64,000 nt of DNA from JBBROS01 sp038229135 (GTDB taxonomy: Bacteria > Pseudomonadota > Alphaproteobacteria > Acetobacterales > Acetobacteraceae): contig JBBROS010000013.1 of the NCBI GenBank assembly GCA_038229135.1, forward strand, positions 24,926-88,925, in the 5' to 3' direction. Within the stretch, counting starts at the first letter, position 1. The number at the start of each line of letters is the position of its first letter. Shown piece by piece: positions 54,027 to 62,459 of the stretch. Made by a program: the position numbers and the translations under genes. Below the pieces are notes generated by a model. It had not been told where the DNA came from and did not search any database. It saw only the letters and a program-made list of their open reading frames with translations.

Positions 54027-55651
54027 GCCGCATCCCTCAGCGTGGCCAGTCGCTCGGCCGCGCGCCAAGGCGACCACCAAGGCTTCAGCCCCAGATCGTC
54101 CACGATCAGCCCGGCCGTGACATAGCCCGCACCGCCGCTGATGGCGCCGTTCGGGTGCCCGGAGCTGCCCGCCATGTAGAAATTCGGGATGGGCGTACGA
54201 TAGCCGAAATGGTTGTACATCACCTGCTCGGCGTTCATCGCGCCCATGAAGATGTCGCCATGCCGCATGTTCGGCAGCTCCATCGTGTACTCCCGGGCCG
54301 TATAGACGTGCTGCGCCAGGACGTTCCGCTTGCCCATGTTCGGGCAATACCGCCCGAACACCTCGAGGATGCGGTCCGCGAACTCCGCCTTGAACCGCTC
54401 GTGGTCGTTGCCGTACTCGGCGATGTCCGGGTTCTCCGGCATGACGTGCCACGCATAGGTCGTGGCGCGACCGGGCGGCGCCTGGCTCGGGTCCACCTGG
54501 CTCAGCGCGCCCGAGCCGAACTGCACCACGCGCGGCACCCGGTTCGCCTCCACGTCCTCGAACGCGCTCACCAGGTCACCCATGGTCTCGGCGCCAAGGT
54601 TCCACTTCAGCGTGTTGCGGATGTTCGGATCGAACGCCTCGGCATGGAACCGCGGCGTCTCGGCCAGCGCGTAGTGCACGCCGAACAGTGTCCAGCTCGT
54701 GTAGCGGAACCGGTCGATCTTCTCGGCGTAGGCGGCCGGCAGCTGCGCCCGCCCGATTAGCCCCTCCAACGACTGGTGCACGTCCAGCGTGCTCGCCACG
54801 AACCCGGCCCGCACCGTCCGCCCATCGGCCAGCGCGATGCCCGTCGCGCGCCCGCCCTCGATCACCACCCGTTCGATCGCCACCTGGGGCTGGTAGGTGC
54901 CGCCCGCCGCAATGAACCCCTCCATCAGCCCCCGCGCCAGGTTGAACGAGCCGCCGCGGCACAGCTGGTAGCCACTCTCGAGGTCGAAGGCGCGGATCAC
55001 GCTGCCCATGGGGCTCGTCTTGGACAGCGTGTCGGTCAACCACGTGCCGAACAGGCTCACCTTGAACAGGAAGAGCAGCCGCACGTGCTCGTTTTCGAAC
55101 AGCTCCTCCACCACCTCGAGCGGTTGCCGCCGGGTCGTCTCCAGGAAGTCCCGCCCTACCGCGGTGCGCTCCAGCAGCGCCTCGCGCTCCGTCTGCGGCA
55201 GCGGCTCGCTGTAGCGCTCGGGCAGGAAGATCTCGCGCGTGATCCGCTCCGCCCGAGCGTTCCACGCCCGGAACGTCGCCGCGTCCTTCGCGCTGAACCG
55301 GGCGATGTTGGCGCAGGTCTCGTCCAGGTTCCGCCCGAACACCAGCGCCGTGCCGTCCAGGTGTGGCTGCGCGAACTCGTAGCGGGGCGTGATGTATTCG
55401 ACGCGGTCCGCCAGCCCGAGATCGATGAACCACGGCGCCTGCGTGATGTGGAAGTGGTTGATGCTGTGCAGGTTGTGCATGAAGCCGGGGAGCGTCGCCT
55501 CCTCCGTGGTCAGCCCGCCGCCATAGCGTAGCCGCCGGTCCACCAGCAGCACCCGCAGCCCCTGCCGCGCCAGGTAGCTCCCCAGCACCAGCCCGTGCTG
55601 GCCCGCGCCGACGATGATGCCGTCGTACGCGCGGTCCAGCGGCAGCGACAT
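54023..55651 (-). CDS. Phytoene-desaturase-like FAD oxidoreductase
   Basis: 542 residues. N-terminal FAD site 'DGIIVGAGQHGLVLGSYLAR' and 'RLRYGGGLTTEEATLPGFMH'; the C terminus 'YMAGSSGHPNGAISGGAGYV' is typical of CrtI/COG1233-type NAD(P)/FAD proteins. True carotenoid genes are absent, so it more likely oxidises a small molecule imported by the same operon. Start overlaps the aldolase stop (TGATG). Normal length. Confidence 0.85.
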   Translation of the reverse strand: MSLPLDRAYDGIIVGAGQHGLVLGSYLARQGLRVLLVDRRLRYGGGLTTEEATLPGFMHNLHSINHFHITQAPWFIDLGLADRVEYITPRYEFAQPHLDGTALVFGRNLDETCANIARFSAKDAATFRAWNARAERITREIFLPERYSEPLPQTEREALLERTAVGRDFLETTRRQPLEVVEELFENEHVRLLFLFKVSLFGTWLTDTLSKTSPMGSVIRAFDLESGYQLCRGGSFNLARGLMEGFIAAGGTYQPQVAIERVVIEGGRATGIALADGRTVRAGFVASTLDVHQSLEGLIGRAQLPAAYAEKIDRFRYTSWTLFGVHYALAETPRFHAEAFDPNIRNTLKWNLGAETMGDLVSAFEDVEANRVPRVVQFGSGALSQVDPSQAPPGRATTYAWHVMPENPDIAEYGNDHERFKAEFADRILEVFGRYCPNMGKRNVLAQHVYTAREYTMELPNMRHGDIFMGAMNAEQVMYNHFGYRTPIPNFYMAGSSGHPNGAISGGAGYVTAGLIVDDLGLKPWWSPWRAAERLATLRDAA

Positions 55652-56385
55652 CAGAGCCCCCGGAACCCGGCCCGCGCCGCCCGGTAATCCCATGCCCGGT
55701 TCTGCGGGAGGTCGCTGAACAGCATGGCGCGCGTCGCGTCGATCTCGCCCGGCGAGAGGTAGTCGGGCTCGCCCAGCGGCAGCGTCTGCAGCACGAGCTC
55801 CGCGTTCTCCTTCATGTAGATCGACACGAACACCGCCTCCCGCAGCGTGTTGCCGCAGTTGGTGGCTCCATGCCCCCGCAGCAGCACGCACCGCTCCTGG
55901 CCCATGGCGCGCGCCATCGAGTGGCCCTGCTCCAAGGTCTCCACCAGCATGTTCGTGTCCCCGAACTCGTGCCGGCTGTCCCACACCGGCACCTGGTGCC
56001 CGATCACGCTGGCCATGTGGAAGGCCGGGCGGAGCGCCCGCCCGGTGAGGCCGAACGGGATGCAGGCCCGCGCATGGTGGTGGATCACGGCCCGAACCTC
56101 CGGCCGCGACATGAACACCGCGCCGTGCAGCGCCCGCTCGCGATACATCGGGCGGCCCCCCTGGTCCACGGGCGTGCCGTCCAGCTCGAACTCGATGATG
56201 TCCTCCCGCACCACGATCTCGGGCGACCGGCTCCGGCTCAGGAAGTAGCGCCCCGGGTTCGTCGGATGCCGCACGCTCACATGCCCGAAATCGTCGATCA
56301 CCCCCTCCCGCGCCAGGATACGGTTGGCGATCACGAGCATATGCAGCGTCTCGGACACGGCGGCGCCAAGGGTGTCATCGGTCAT
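55651..56385 (-). CDS. Class II aldolase/adducin-family protein
   Basis: 244 residues from the ATG at 56383-56385, picked because AAGGA is seven bases upstream; a TTG two codons earlier would sit on that site. Zn-binding histidines are seen in 'AVIHHHARACIP' and 'LLRGHGATNCG'. Family members are fuculose-phosphate aldolases, ribulose-5-P epimerases or aromatic decarboxylases. Here probably an aldol cleavage or decarboxylation step of the operon's pathway. Confidence 0.88.
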   Translation of the reverse strand: MTDDTLGAAVSETLHMLVIANRILAREGVIDDFGHVSVRHPTNPGRYFLSRSRSPEIVVREDIIEFELDGTPVDQGGRPMYRERALHGAVFMSRPEVRAVIHHHARACIPFGLTGRALRPAFHMASVIGHQVPVWDSRHEFGDTNMLVETLEQGHSMARAMGQERCVLLRGHGATNCGNTLREAVFVSIYMKENAELVLQTLPLGEPDYLSPGEIDATRAMLFSDLPQNRAWDYRAARAGFRGL

Positions 56386-56387
56386 GG

Positions 56388-57134
56388 TCAAGTCCTTATG
56401 GTCGAGCCTGGAAGGCGGATACGGCCGAATAGGGCGTTGCCCAGCCCGGCGAGTGCGAACACCACGAGCAGCACCGCATACATCTCGGGGATGCGGAACT
56501 GCCCGTAGAACTGGATGGCGAGGAAGCCGAGCCCGCGGTTGGACAGCTTGATCTCACTGAGCAGGCAACCGATGACGGCCACACCCAACCCGAGACGCAG
56601 CCCCGTCACCAGCGGCCCCACGAGCGACGGCAGCACGACCGAGCGGATCGTCCGCCAGCGCGACAGCCCGAAGCTGCGAGCAACCCGCAAATGCACCGGG
56701 TCGATCAGCGCCATGCCGGAAGCCACGCTGAGCGCCACGGGGAAGAAGCAGGAGAGCGCGCCCATGGCCGTCTTGGACGAAGGTCCGACCCCGAACAGCA
56801 CGATGAGGATGGGCAAAAAGATGATCTTCGGCGTGGGCGCCAGGTAGTGCAGCGCCGGCTCGTACGCCGCCCGCAGCCACCGCCCGCCGCCCACGAGGAT
56901 GCCCACCACCACGCCGAGCGCGCCCCCGATCAGCAGCGCGAGCCCCACCTCCATCGCCGTCGTGCCGAGGTGCCGCGCGAACGCCGGATCGCCTACGACG
57001 CGGACCACGGCGGGTCCGATCTGGCTAATGGAGGGCAGCACTCCGCGGTAGAACCAGCCCGAGGCCGAGGCCGCCTCCCACAGCGCGAGCAGGCTCAGCG
57101 CCGCGCCGGCGCGCATGGCGAGCACCCGGTTCAT
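56388..57134 (-). CDS. ABC transporter permease (SsuC/TauC type), second
   Basis: 248 residues, about six membrane spans. The coupling loop reads 'HLRVARSFGLSRWRTIRSVV' (EAA-like motif for ATPase contact). Belongs with the permease gene just upstream (ATGA overlap), two binding proteins and one ATPase as a nitrate/sulfonate/taurine-type importer. Confidence 0.9.
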   Translation of the reverse strand: MNRVLAMRAGAALSLLALWEAASASGWFYRGVLPSISQIGPAVVRVVGDPAFARHLGTTAMEVGLALLIGGALGVVVGILVGGGRWLRAAYEPALHYLAPTPKIIFLPILIVLFGVGPSSKTAMGALSCFFPVALSVASGMALIDPVHLRVARSFGLSRWRTIRSVVLPSLVGPLVTGLRLGLGVAVIGCLLSEIKLSNRGLGFLAIQFYGQFRIPEMYAVLLVVFALAGLGNALFGRIRLPGSTIRT

Positions 57135-57868
57135 GCCGGGCGGATCCAGCGCTCGAGCCGCTCCGTCAACACGAAGAACACGGTGCTCACCAGGATGACG
57201 AACAGCACCGCCCCATACATCAACGCCAGCTCGTAACGGTCCGACAGGTCTGCGATCAGCTGCCCGAGCCCGCCGAAATTGACCAGGAACTCCACCCCGA
57301 CCACGTTGATGAGCGCGAACACGAGCGCGAGCCGCAATCCGTTGGCGAGCGTCGGCACCGCGCTCGGCAACAGCACCTTGCGGAACATCTCCCACCGCCC
57401 GAACCCGAAGCTCCGCGCCACCCGCAGCAGCACCGGGGGCACGCCGTCGAACCCCTCCTTCGTCTTCAGCGCCATCGCCGGCAGGCCGGCCACGCCACCC
57501 ATCAGGATGATCGTGCCCATGTTGCGACCGACGATCACCAGGAATAGCGGGTAGAGCAGCACGAGCGGCGCCGCGGCGATGGCGGCCACCCAGGGCGTGA
57601 ACGCCACCCCGGCCGCCCGGCTCGCATGCAGCCACAGCCCGAGCGGCACGCCCACCGAGGCCGCGAGCCCGGCGGCCGCGAACGCCTCGAGGAAGGTGGT
57701 CGCGAACCGGTGCACCAGGTCTTCATCGGTGAACAGCGCCGGGATCCCCGCCAGCACCTCGCCCGGCGGCGGCACGATCGCGCCGTCCACCCAGCCGAAG
57801 AAGGCCGCAGCCTCCCAAACGAGGCCTAGCGCCACGACCGTGGCCACCAGCAGCGCGGGACCTCTCAC
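57131..57868 (-). CDS. ABC transporter permease (SsuC/TauC type), first
   Basis: 245 residues, GTG start overlapping the binding-protein stop (GTGA). About six spans; EAA-like loop 'LLRVARSFGFGRWEMFRKVL'. The two permeases are homologous but distinct, so the channel is probably a heterodimer, unlike the homodimeric TauC/SsuC. Confidence 0.9.
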   Translation of the reverse strand: MRGPALLVATVVALGLVWEAAAFFGWVDGAIVPPPGEVLAGIPALFTDEDLVHRFATTFLEAFAAAGLAASVGVPLGLWLHASRAAGVAFTPWVAAIAAAPLVLLYPLFLVIVGRNMGTIILMGGVAGLPAMALKTKEGFDGVPPVLLRVARSFGFGRWEMFRKVLLPSAVPTLANGLRLALVFALINVVGVEFLVNFGGLGQLIADLSDRYELALMYGAVLFVILVSTVFFVLTERLERWIRPA

Positions 57869-58839
57869 GCGGTCGGCGTCCAGGGCACCTGCACCAGACG
57901 CGTCTCCTGCTCGGCCGTCAGCGTCCGCGGGATCCGCTTCAGCTCGACTGCCTGCTGCTGGCTCAGCGCCAGGTTGCCGGGCGGCCCCAGGGCCATGGCC
58001 GATTGCGGATAGAACTCGGACCGCGCCCGCACGGCCTGGGCGTGGGTGGCGTTCGCACCCTCGGCGAACCAGTCCAGCACCCGGTCTTCGGTGTACATCG
58101 CGCCGATCGTCTTGTGGTAGGCCTGCAGGAAGCGCGTCGCCGTGTCCCGCCGCTGCTCCACGAAGGCCGGCGTGCAGATCAGGCAGCGTACCGTCTGGTC
58201 CCGGAACTCCGCCACCTCCCGCCCGGAGCCCACGAACACCAGGCGCCCGGCCTCCATGTCCGGGAACCCGATGGGCGGCAGCGAGTAGCCGATGTCGATC
58301 TGCCCGCTCATGACCTGCGTGAGCGTCGCCACCGGGTTGCCCGTCGGCACCCCCTTGGCCGTCGTCACGCCCGCCAGCTGCAGCAGCTTCAACGACACGA
58401 GGTTGCTGGACGATCCGTTGGTGCTGTAGGCGAACGTCTTGCCGCCCGCATCCTTGAACGAGGCGATGCCCGCGCCGGCCCGCGCATACCAGAACGTGTC
58501 GGACGCACCCCGGAAGTTGCTGGACAGGATCCGCACCGGCGCATTCCGCACCGCCGCCCCCAGGATTGCGAGCATCCCCGCCCCAACGCCCACATCCGTG
58601 CCGCCGCTCACCACGGCCTGCTGCGTCTCCGTCCCGCCATCGGTGAACAGCAGCTCCAGCGACAGCCCCGCCTCCTGGAAAAACCCCATCCGGTCCCCGA
58701 AGGCGCAGACGGACGTGTCCCAGGCGCCCCTCTGGCCCACGGCCACCTTCACGGGCTCCGCAGCGCCCACCGGACGCGAGAGCAGCGCCGGCAGCGCCAA
58801 GGCGCCAATCGTTGCACCAAGTGTCCGCCGTGTGATCAT
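57865..58839 (-). CDS. NMT1/TauA-like ABC substrate-binding protein, second copy
   Basis: 324 residues. Tat-like signal (MITRRTLGATIG, cleaved after 'PVGAA'), then 'VKVAVGQRGAWDTSVCAFGD', 'FTDGGTETQQAVVSGG' and 'LTQVMSGQIDIGYS'. Paralogue of the gene just upstream, with the same motifs ('VGQxGxWDTS', 'TDGGxETQ'). Captures the operon's substrate in the periplasm. Confidence 0.92.
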   Translation of the reverse strand: MITRRTLGATIGALALPALLSRPVGAAEPVKVAVGQRGAWDTSVCAFGDRMGFFQEAGLSLELLFTDGGTETQQAVVSGGTDVGVGAGMLAILGAAVRNAPVRILSSNFRGASDTFWYARAGAGIASFKDAGGKTFAYSTNGSSSNLVSLKLLQLAGVTTAKGVPTGNPVATLTQVMSGQIDIGYSLPPIGFPDMEAGRLVFVGSGREVAEFRDQTVRCLICTPAFVEQRRDTATRFLQAYHKTIGAMYTEDRVLDWFAEGANATHAQAVRARSEFYPQSAMALGPPGNLALSQQQAVELKRIPRTLTAEQETRLVQVPWTPTA

Positions 58840-59783
58840 GACGCCTTGTCTCCCAGCAAATCGATCGCCCCCCGCAGCTGCTCCACCGTCGTCCCAGGCG
58901 GCATGCGCTTGAGGTCGAGTGCCTGCTTCAGCGTGGTCTCGAGCCCGCGCACAACGTCCGGCTGCATGGCGGCCTTGGGGTAGAACTCGTCCCGCATGCG
59001 CCGGGCCGCATCGGCGCCGATGCCCATGCCCTCGGCATACCAGGCCACAGCCTGCGGGTCCGCATAGGCCCAATCCAGGCTCGCCTGATAGGCGCGCGCG
59101 AACCGCCGCATCACGTCCCGGTTGGCCGTGAGCCAGGTGGCGTTCACGATGTTGAGCCGCGTCGTCTGCTCGGCCAGCTCCGGCAGGTCCGCTCCCCGCG
59201 CCACCACGCGCACCTGGCCGCCCTCCAGCTCCTTCATCCCCACGCCCGGTACGGACCAACCGACGTCGATCTGCCCGCTCATCACCTGCGTCAGCGTGAC
59301 CCCGGCCCCGCCCGTGGGCGTAGGCTTGGCCTGAACGCCATCGAGCAGCGAGAGCAGCACCAGGTGGCTCGAGGAGCCCACCGTGGAAAAGCCCGCCGTG
59401 CGCCCGGCCGCGTCCTTGAGGCTCCGCACCGGCGAATCCGACCGCACATACCAATACAGGTCGGCCGCCCCGTGCCACTCCGCGCTCCACGCCCGGATCG
59501 GGGCGCGGCGGGCCGCCGCCCCCAGCACGCCGAGCGACCCGGCCCCGATGCCCACCTCCACACCCCCCACGATCACCGCGTTCTGCGTCTCCGCCCCGCC
59601 ATCCGTGTAGAGCACCTCGAGCGTCAGCCCCTCCCGCGCGAAAAACCCGGCCCTGTCCCCCCACACGGCAATGCTCGTGTCCCAGAAACCCTTCTGGCCG
59701 ACCGCCACGCGCACCGTTTCGGCCTGGGCGGGCCAGGCGACGAAAGCCGCGAGGAAAGCCGCGAGCAAGAGAACGAGCCGCAT
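58836..59783 (-). CDS. NMT1/TauA-like ABC substrate-binding protein, first copy
   Basis: 315 residues from the ATG at 59781-59783 (GTG one codon upstream also possible; GGAG serves both). Sec signal peptide (cleaved after 'WPAQA'), mature part 'VRVAVGQKGFWDTSIAVWGD', 'YTDGGAETQNAVIVGG', 'LTQVMSGQIDVGWS'. Differs from its paralogue in export route (Sec versus Tat-like). Overlaps the next gene as ATGA. Confidence 0.92.
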   Translation of the reverse strand: MRLVLLLAAFLAAFVAWPAQAETVRVAVGQKGFWDTSIAVWGDRAGFFAREGLTLEVLYTDGGAETQNAVIVGGVEVGIGAGSLGVLGAAARRAPIRAWSAEWHGAADLYWYVRSDSPVRSLKDAAGRTAGFSTVGSSSHLVLLSLLDGVQAKPTPTGGAGVTLTQVMSGQIDVGWSVPGVGMKELEGGQVRVVARGADLPELAEQTTRLNIVNATWLTANRDVMRRFARAYQASLDWAYADPQAVAWYAEGMGIGADAARRMRDEFYPKAAMQPDVVRGLETTLKQALDLKRMPPGTTVEQLRGAIDLLGDKAS

Positions 59784-60625
59784 CACCGCTTCTCCGATTC
59801 CGCAAGGCCGCGCGTCGCCTCGTCCCGCAAATCCCGCCAGATCTCCGCCACCAGCCGCCCGAAGCGCGGGTCGCTCACCGCCTCGCTGCTCCGCGGCCGC
59901 GGCAGGTCCACATCGACGAAGCGCTTCAGCCGCCCTGGGCGATAGGTCATCACCAGCACCCGGTCGCTCAGCTGCACGCTCTCGGCGATGCTGTGCGTGA
60001 TGAGCAATATCGTCTGGTTCAGCTCCGCCTGGATGCGCAGCACCGTGTCGCCCAGCAGCAGCCGGGTCTGCTCGTCGAGCGCCCCGAACGGCTCGTCCAT
60101 CATCAGGATGTCCGGCGCATAGGCCAGCGTCCGCGCGATCGCCGTCCGCTGCCGCATGCCGCCCGAGATCTCCCGCGGGTAGCGCCGCTCGAAACCGCTC
60201 AGGCCCACCAGCCGCACGAAACTCTCGGCGCGGTCCATCCGCTCGGACCGGCTCATCACCTGGCCCTCGAGCGGCAGCGCCACGTTCTCGAGCACCGTGC
60301 GCCAGGGAAAGGTGCTCTCCTCCTGGAACACCATCCCGATGCTCCGGTCCGTGACACCCGGCCGCACCTCGGCGCCGTTCACCCGGATGCGGCCCGTCCA
60401 GCCATCGACCAGGCCGCCGATCATGCCGAACAAGGTGCTCTTGCCGCAGCCCGAGGGCCCGATGACGCTCACGAACTCGCCGCGCCGCAGGTCGAACGAC
60501 ACGTCCTGCACGGCCACGACATCCCCCTGAGGCGTGGCGAACCGCTTGCCCACGCCCTCCACCTGCAGCGCGGGAGGTGCGGCGGCCACGGGCACCAGGC
60601 GGTGGACGGTGGCAGACTCAGCCAC
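59783..60625 (-). CDS. ABC transporter ATP-binding protein (SsuB/TauB type)
   Basis: 280 residues, GTG start. Walker A 'GPSGCGKST', Q-loop 'VFQEESTFPWRTV', signature 'ISGGMRQRTAIAR', Walker B 'ILMMDEPFGALDEQT', H-loop 'LLITHSI'. Powers the importer formed by the two permeases. Overlaps the TPP enzyme stop by 8 bases. Complete. Confidence 0.95.
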   Translation of the reverse strand: MAESATVHRLVPVAAAPPALQVEGVGKRFATPQGDVVAVQDVSFDLRRGEFVSVIGPSGCGKSTLFGMIGGLVDGWTGRIRVNGAEVRPGVTDRSIGMVFQEESTFPWRTVLENVALPLEGQVMSRSERMDRAESFVRLVGLSGFERRYPREISGGMRQRTAIARTLAYAPDILMMDEPFGALDEQTRLLLGDTVLRIQAELNQTILLITHSIAESVQLSDRVLVMTYRPGRLKRFVDVDLPRPRSSEAVSDPRFGRLVAEIWRDLRDEATRGLAESEKR

Positions 60626-62411
60626 CCTTCGTCTCCCGCGTCAGCGCCGCCTGCATCTCGGCGGCGTAGCCGGGCTCCACGCGAACATCGACCAGAACGG
60701 GCGCGCCCGCCCGCACCACGGCCACCGCCTCGGCCAGGGCCGCGTCCAGCCCGGCCCTGTCGTGCACCGGCCCGATCCCCACGCAGCCCTGCGCCCGGGC
60801 CATGGCCGCGATGTCGATGTCCGGCCCCCCGATGCGCTGCCCGATCCACTTGTTGGCCGGGTTGCGGCCCCGCATGTGCGCCACCCGCTCCTGGTGGATC
60901 TCATCGTTGAAGAAGCTGCGGTTGTTCGCCACCACCGTCAGCAGCGGGATGCCATAGCGCGCCGCCGTCCAGAACGCCGTGATGCCCATCAGCGTGTCGC
61001 CATCGCCCAGCACGCCCACGGGCAACCGGCCCGTGCCACCGTCCCGCAGTGCCAGCGCGGCGCCCACCATCATGCCGGGGCCGGACCCGATGCCGCCGCC
61101 GCCGTCGTAGCCCAGCGTGTCCATTGGGTGTGCGATGGGCCACAGCCCGCCCGACCAGGAGAGCGGCGACCTGACGAGGCACGTGTCCAGACCCTCGACC
61201 GCCGCGAGCAGCGCCTCGGCCAGCTCCGGCAGCCGGAGCCGCCCATCCGAAGGCGGCGCCGCAGCAGCAGCCGCCTGCATGTGCCAAGGCGTCCCCTCGC
61301 CGGGCCCGAGCGCCGCGAGCAAGCCGTCCACCGCCGCTTCGGGCGCGCAGAGCAGGCTCACGTCGACGGCCGGCAACCCTTGGTGGTCCATGCTCCACCC
61401 GTTGTGCACGAGCTGGTCCACGGAGGCCTGGATGATATGCGCCTGGGTCGCGGCCGATTTCAGCGTCCCGGCCAGATCGATCCAGTCGAGGCTCAGCACG
61501 ACGTCGGCCTGCTGCAGCGCCGACACCGCGCCCGGCCCCGGGAACATGGCCGCCGGCGCCGCGTGCAGGGGGTGCGCCGTCGGGAACGCCGCCGCCGCCT
61601 TCAGATCCGTCAGCACCGCCGCCCCGAGCCGCTCCGCGAGCCTCACCCGCGCCGCCCACGCCGCCTCGCCGCGCAGTACGCGGCCCATCAGTATCAGCGG
61701 CCGCTTGGCCCCGCGCAGGGCGTGCGCCGCCTCTGCCAGCGACTCCGGGTTGGGCGCGGGCGGCAGCGGCGCCCGGTAGCGCATCACGTCCGGCGCGGGC
61801 CGGGCCTGGGTTTCCGCCTCCTGCATGGCCGCATCGAGATTGATGTAGGTCGGCCCGCACGGCGCCGTGGTGGCGAGCAGATGCGCCCGCAGCAACGCCT
61901 CTACGGCGGCATCCGGGCTCGCGGGTTGGTCGTCCCATTTCACGTAGGGCCGCACCAGCGCCCCCTGGTCCCGCGCCGTGTGGATCCAATCGATCCAGGG
62001 GCGGCGCTTGGCCGCGTCCACCGGTCCGGTCGCACCCACCACCAGCATCGGCACCCGGTCGCACCAGGCGTTGAAGATCGCCATCGTCGCGTGCATCAGG
62101 CCGACATTGCTGTGCACCGCTGCCGCCATGGGCCGCCCCGTCACCTTCGCCCACCCGTGGGCCAGCGCCACCGCATGCTCCTCATGGAGGCACAGGAGCA
62201 TGCGCGGGTCGTGGTTGCCGAGGTGGTTGACGAGGCTGTCGTGCAGCCCTCGGAAGCTCGCCCCGGGGTTCAGCGCGACATATGGGATGCCCAGCGCCCG
62301 CAGCGCCTCGGCCACACGGTCGCTGCCATACGTCGCTGTCCCGGGCTCGCCCGCCTCGGGCCGTTCAACCGAATCGGGATCGTTGCCCCGCAACCCGTGC
62401 GTGTCCGGCAC
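60618..62411 (-). CDS. Thiamine-pyrophosphate-dependent enzyme (acetolactate synthase/decarboxylase family)
   Basis: 597 residues, GTG start. N-terminal Pyr domain with the activating Glu in 'CLHEEHAVALAHGWAKVTG', a central domain, and the C-terminal PP domain with 'GVLGDGDTLMGITAFW' ending in the TPP/Mg site (GDGD...NN). Family members decarboxylate 2-oxo acids or join them to aldehydes. 'NPGASFRGLHDSL' resembles benzoylformate/indolepyruvate-type decarboxylases. First gene of the nine-gene operon, 48 bp from maeB. Confidence 0.88.
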   Translation of the reverse strand: MPDTHGLRGNDPDSVERPEAGEPGTATYGSDRVAEALRALGIPYVALNPGASFRGLHDSLVNHLGNHDPRMLLCLHEEHAVALAHGWAKVTGRPMAAAVHSNVGLMHATMAIFNAWCDRVPMLVVGATGPVDAAKRRPWIDWIHTARDQGALVRPYVKWDDQPASPDAAVEALLRAHLLATTAPCGPTYINLDAAMQEAETQARPAPDVMRYRAPLPPAPNPESLAEAAHALRGAKRPLILMGRVLRGEAAWAARVRLAERLGAAVLTDLKAAAAFPTAHPLHAAPAAMFPGPGAVSALQQADVVLSLDWIDLAGTLKSAATQAHIIQASVDQLVHNGWSMDHQGLPAVDVSLLCAPEAAVDGLLAALGPGEGTPWHMQAAAAAAPPSDGRLRLPELAEALLAAVEGLDTCLVRSPLSWSGGLWPIAHPMDTLGYDGGGGIGSGPGMMVGAALALRDGGTGRLPVGVLGDGDTLMGITAFWTAARYGIPLLTVVANNRSFFNDEIHQERVAHMRGRNPANKWIGQRIGGPDIDIAAMARAQGCVGIGPVHDRAGLDAALAEAVAVVRAGAPVLVDVRVEPGYAAEMQAALTRETKGG

Positions 62412-62459
62412 CGGCGTTTCCCCATTCTCGTTGCAGACACGCTAACCCGCGGTGCGGCG

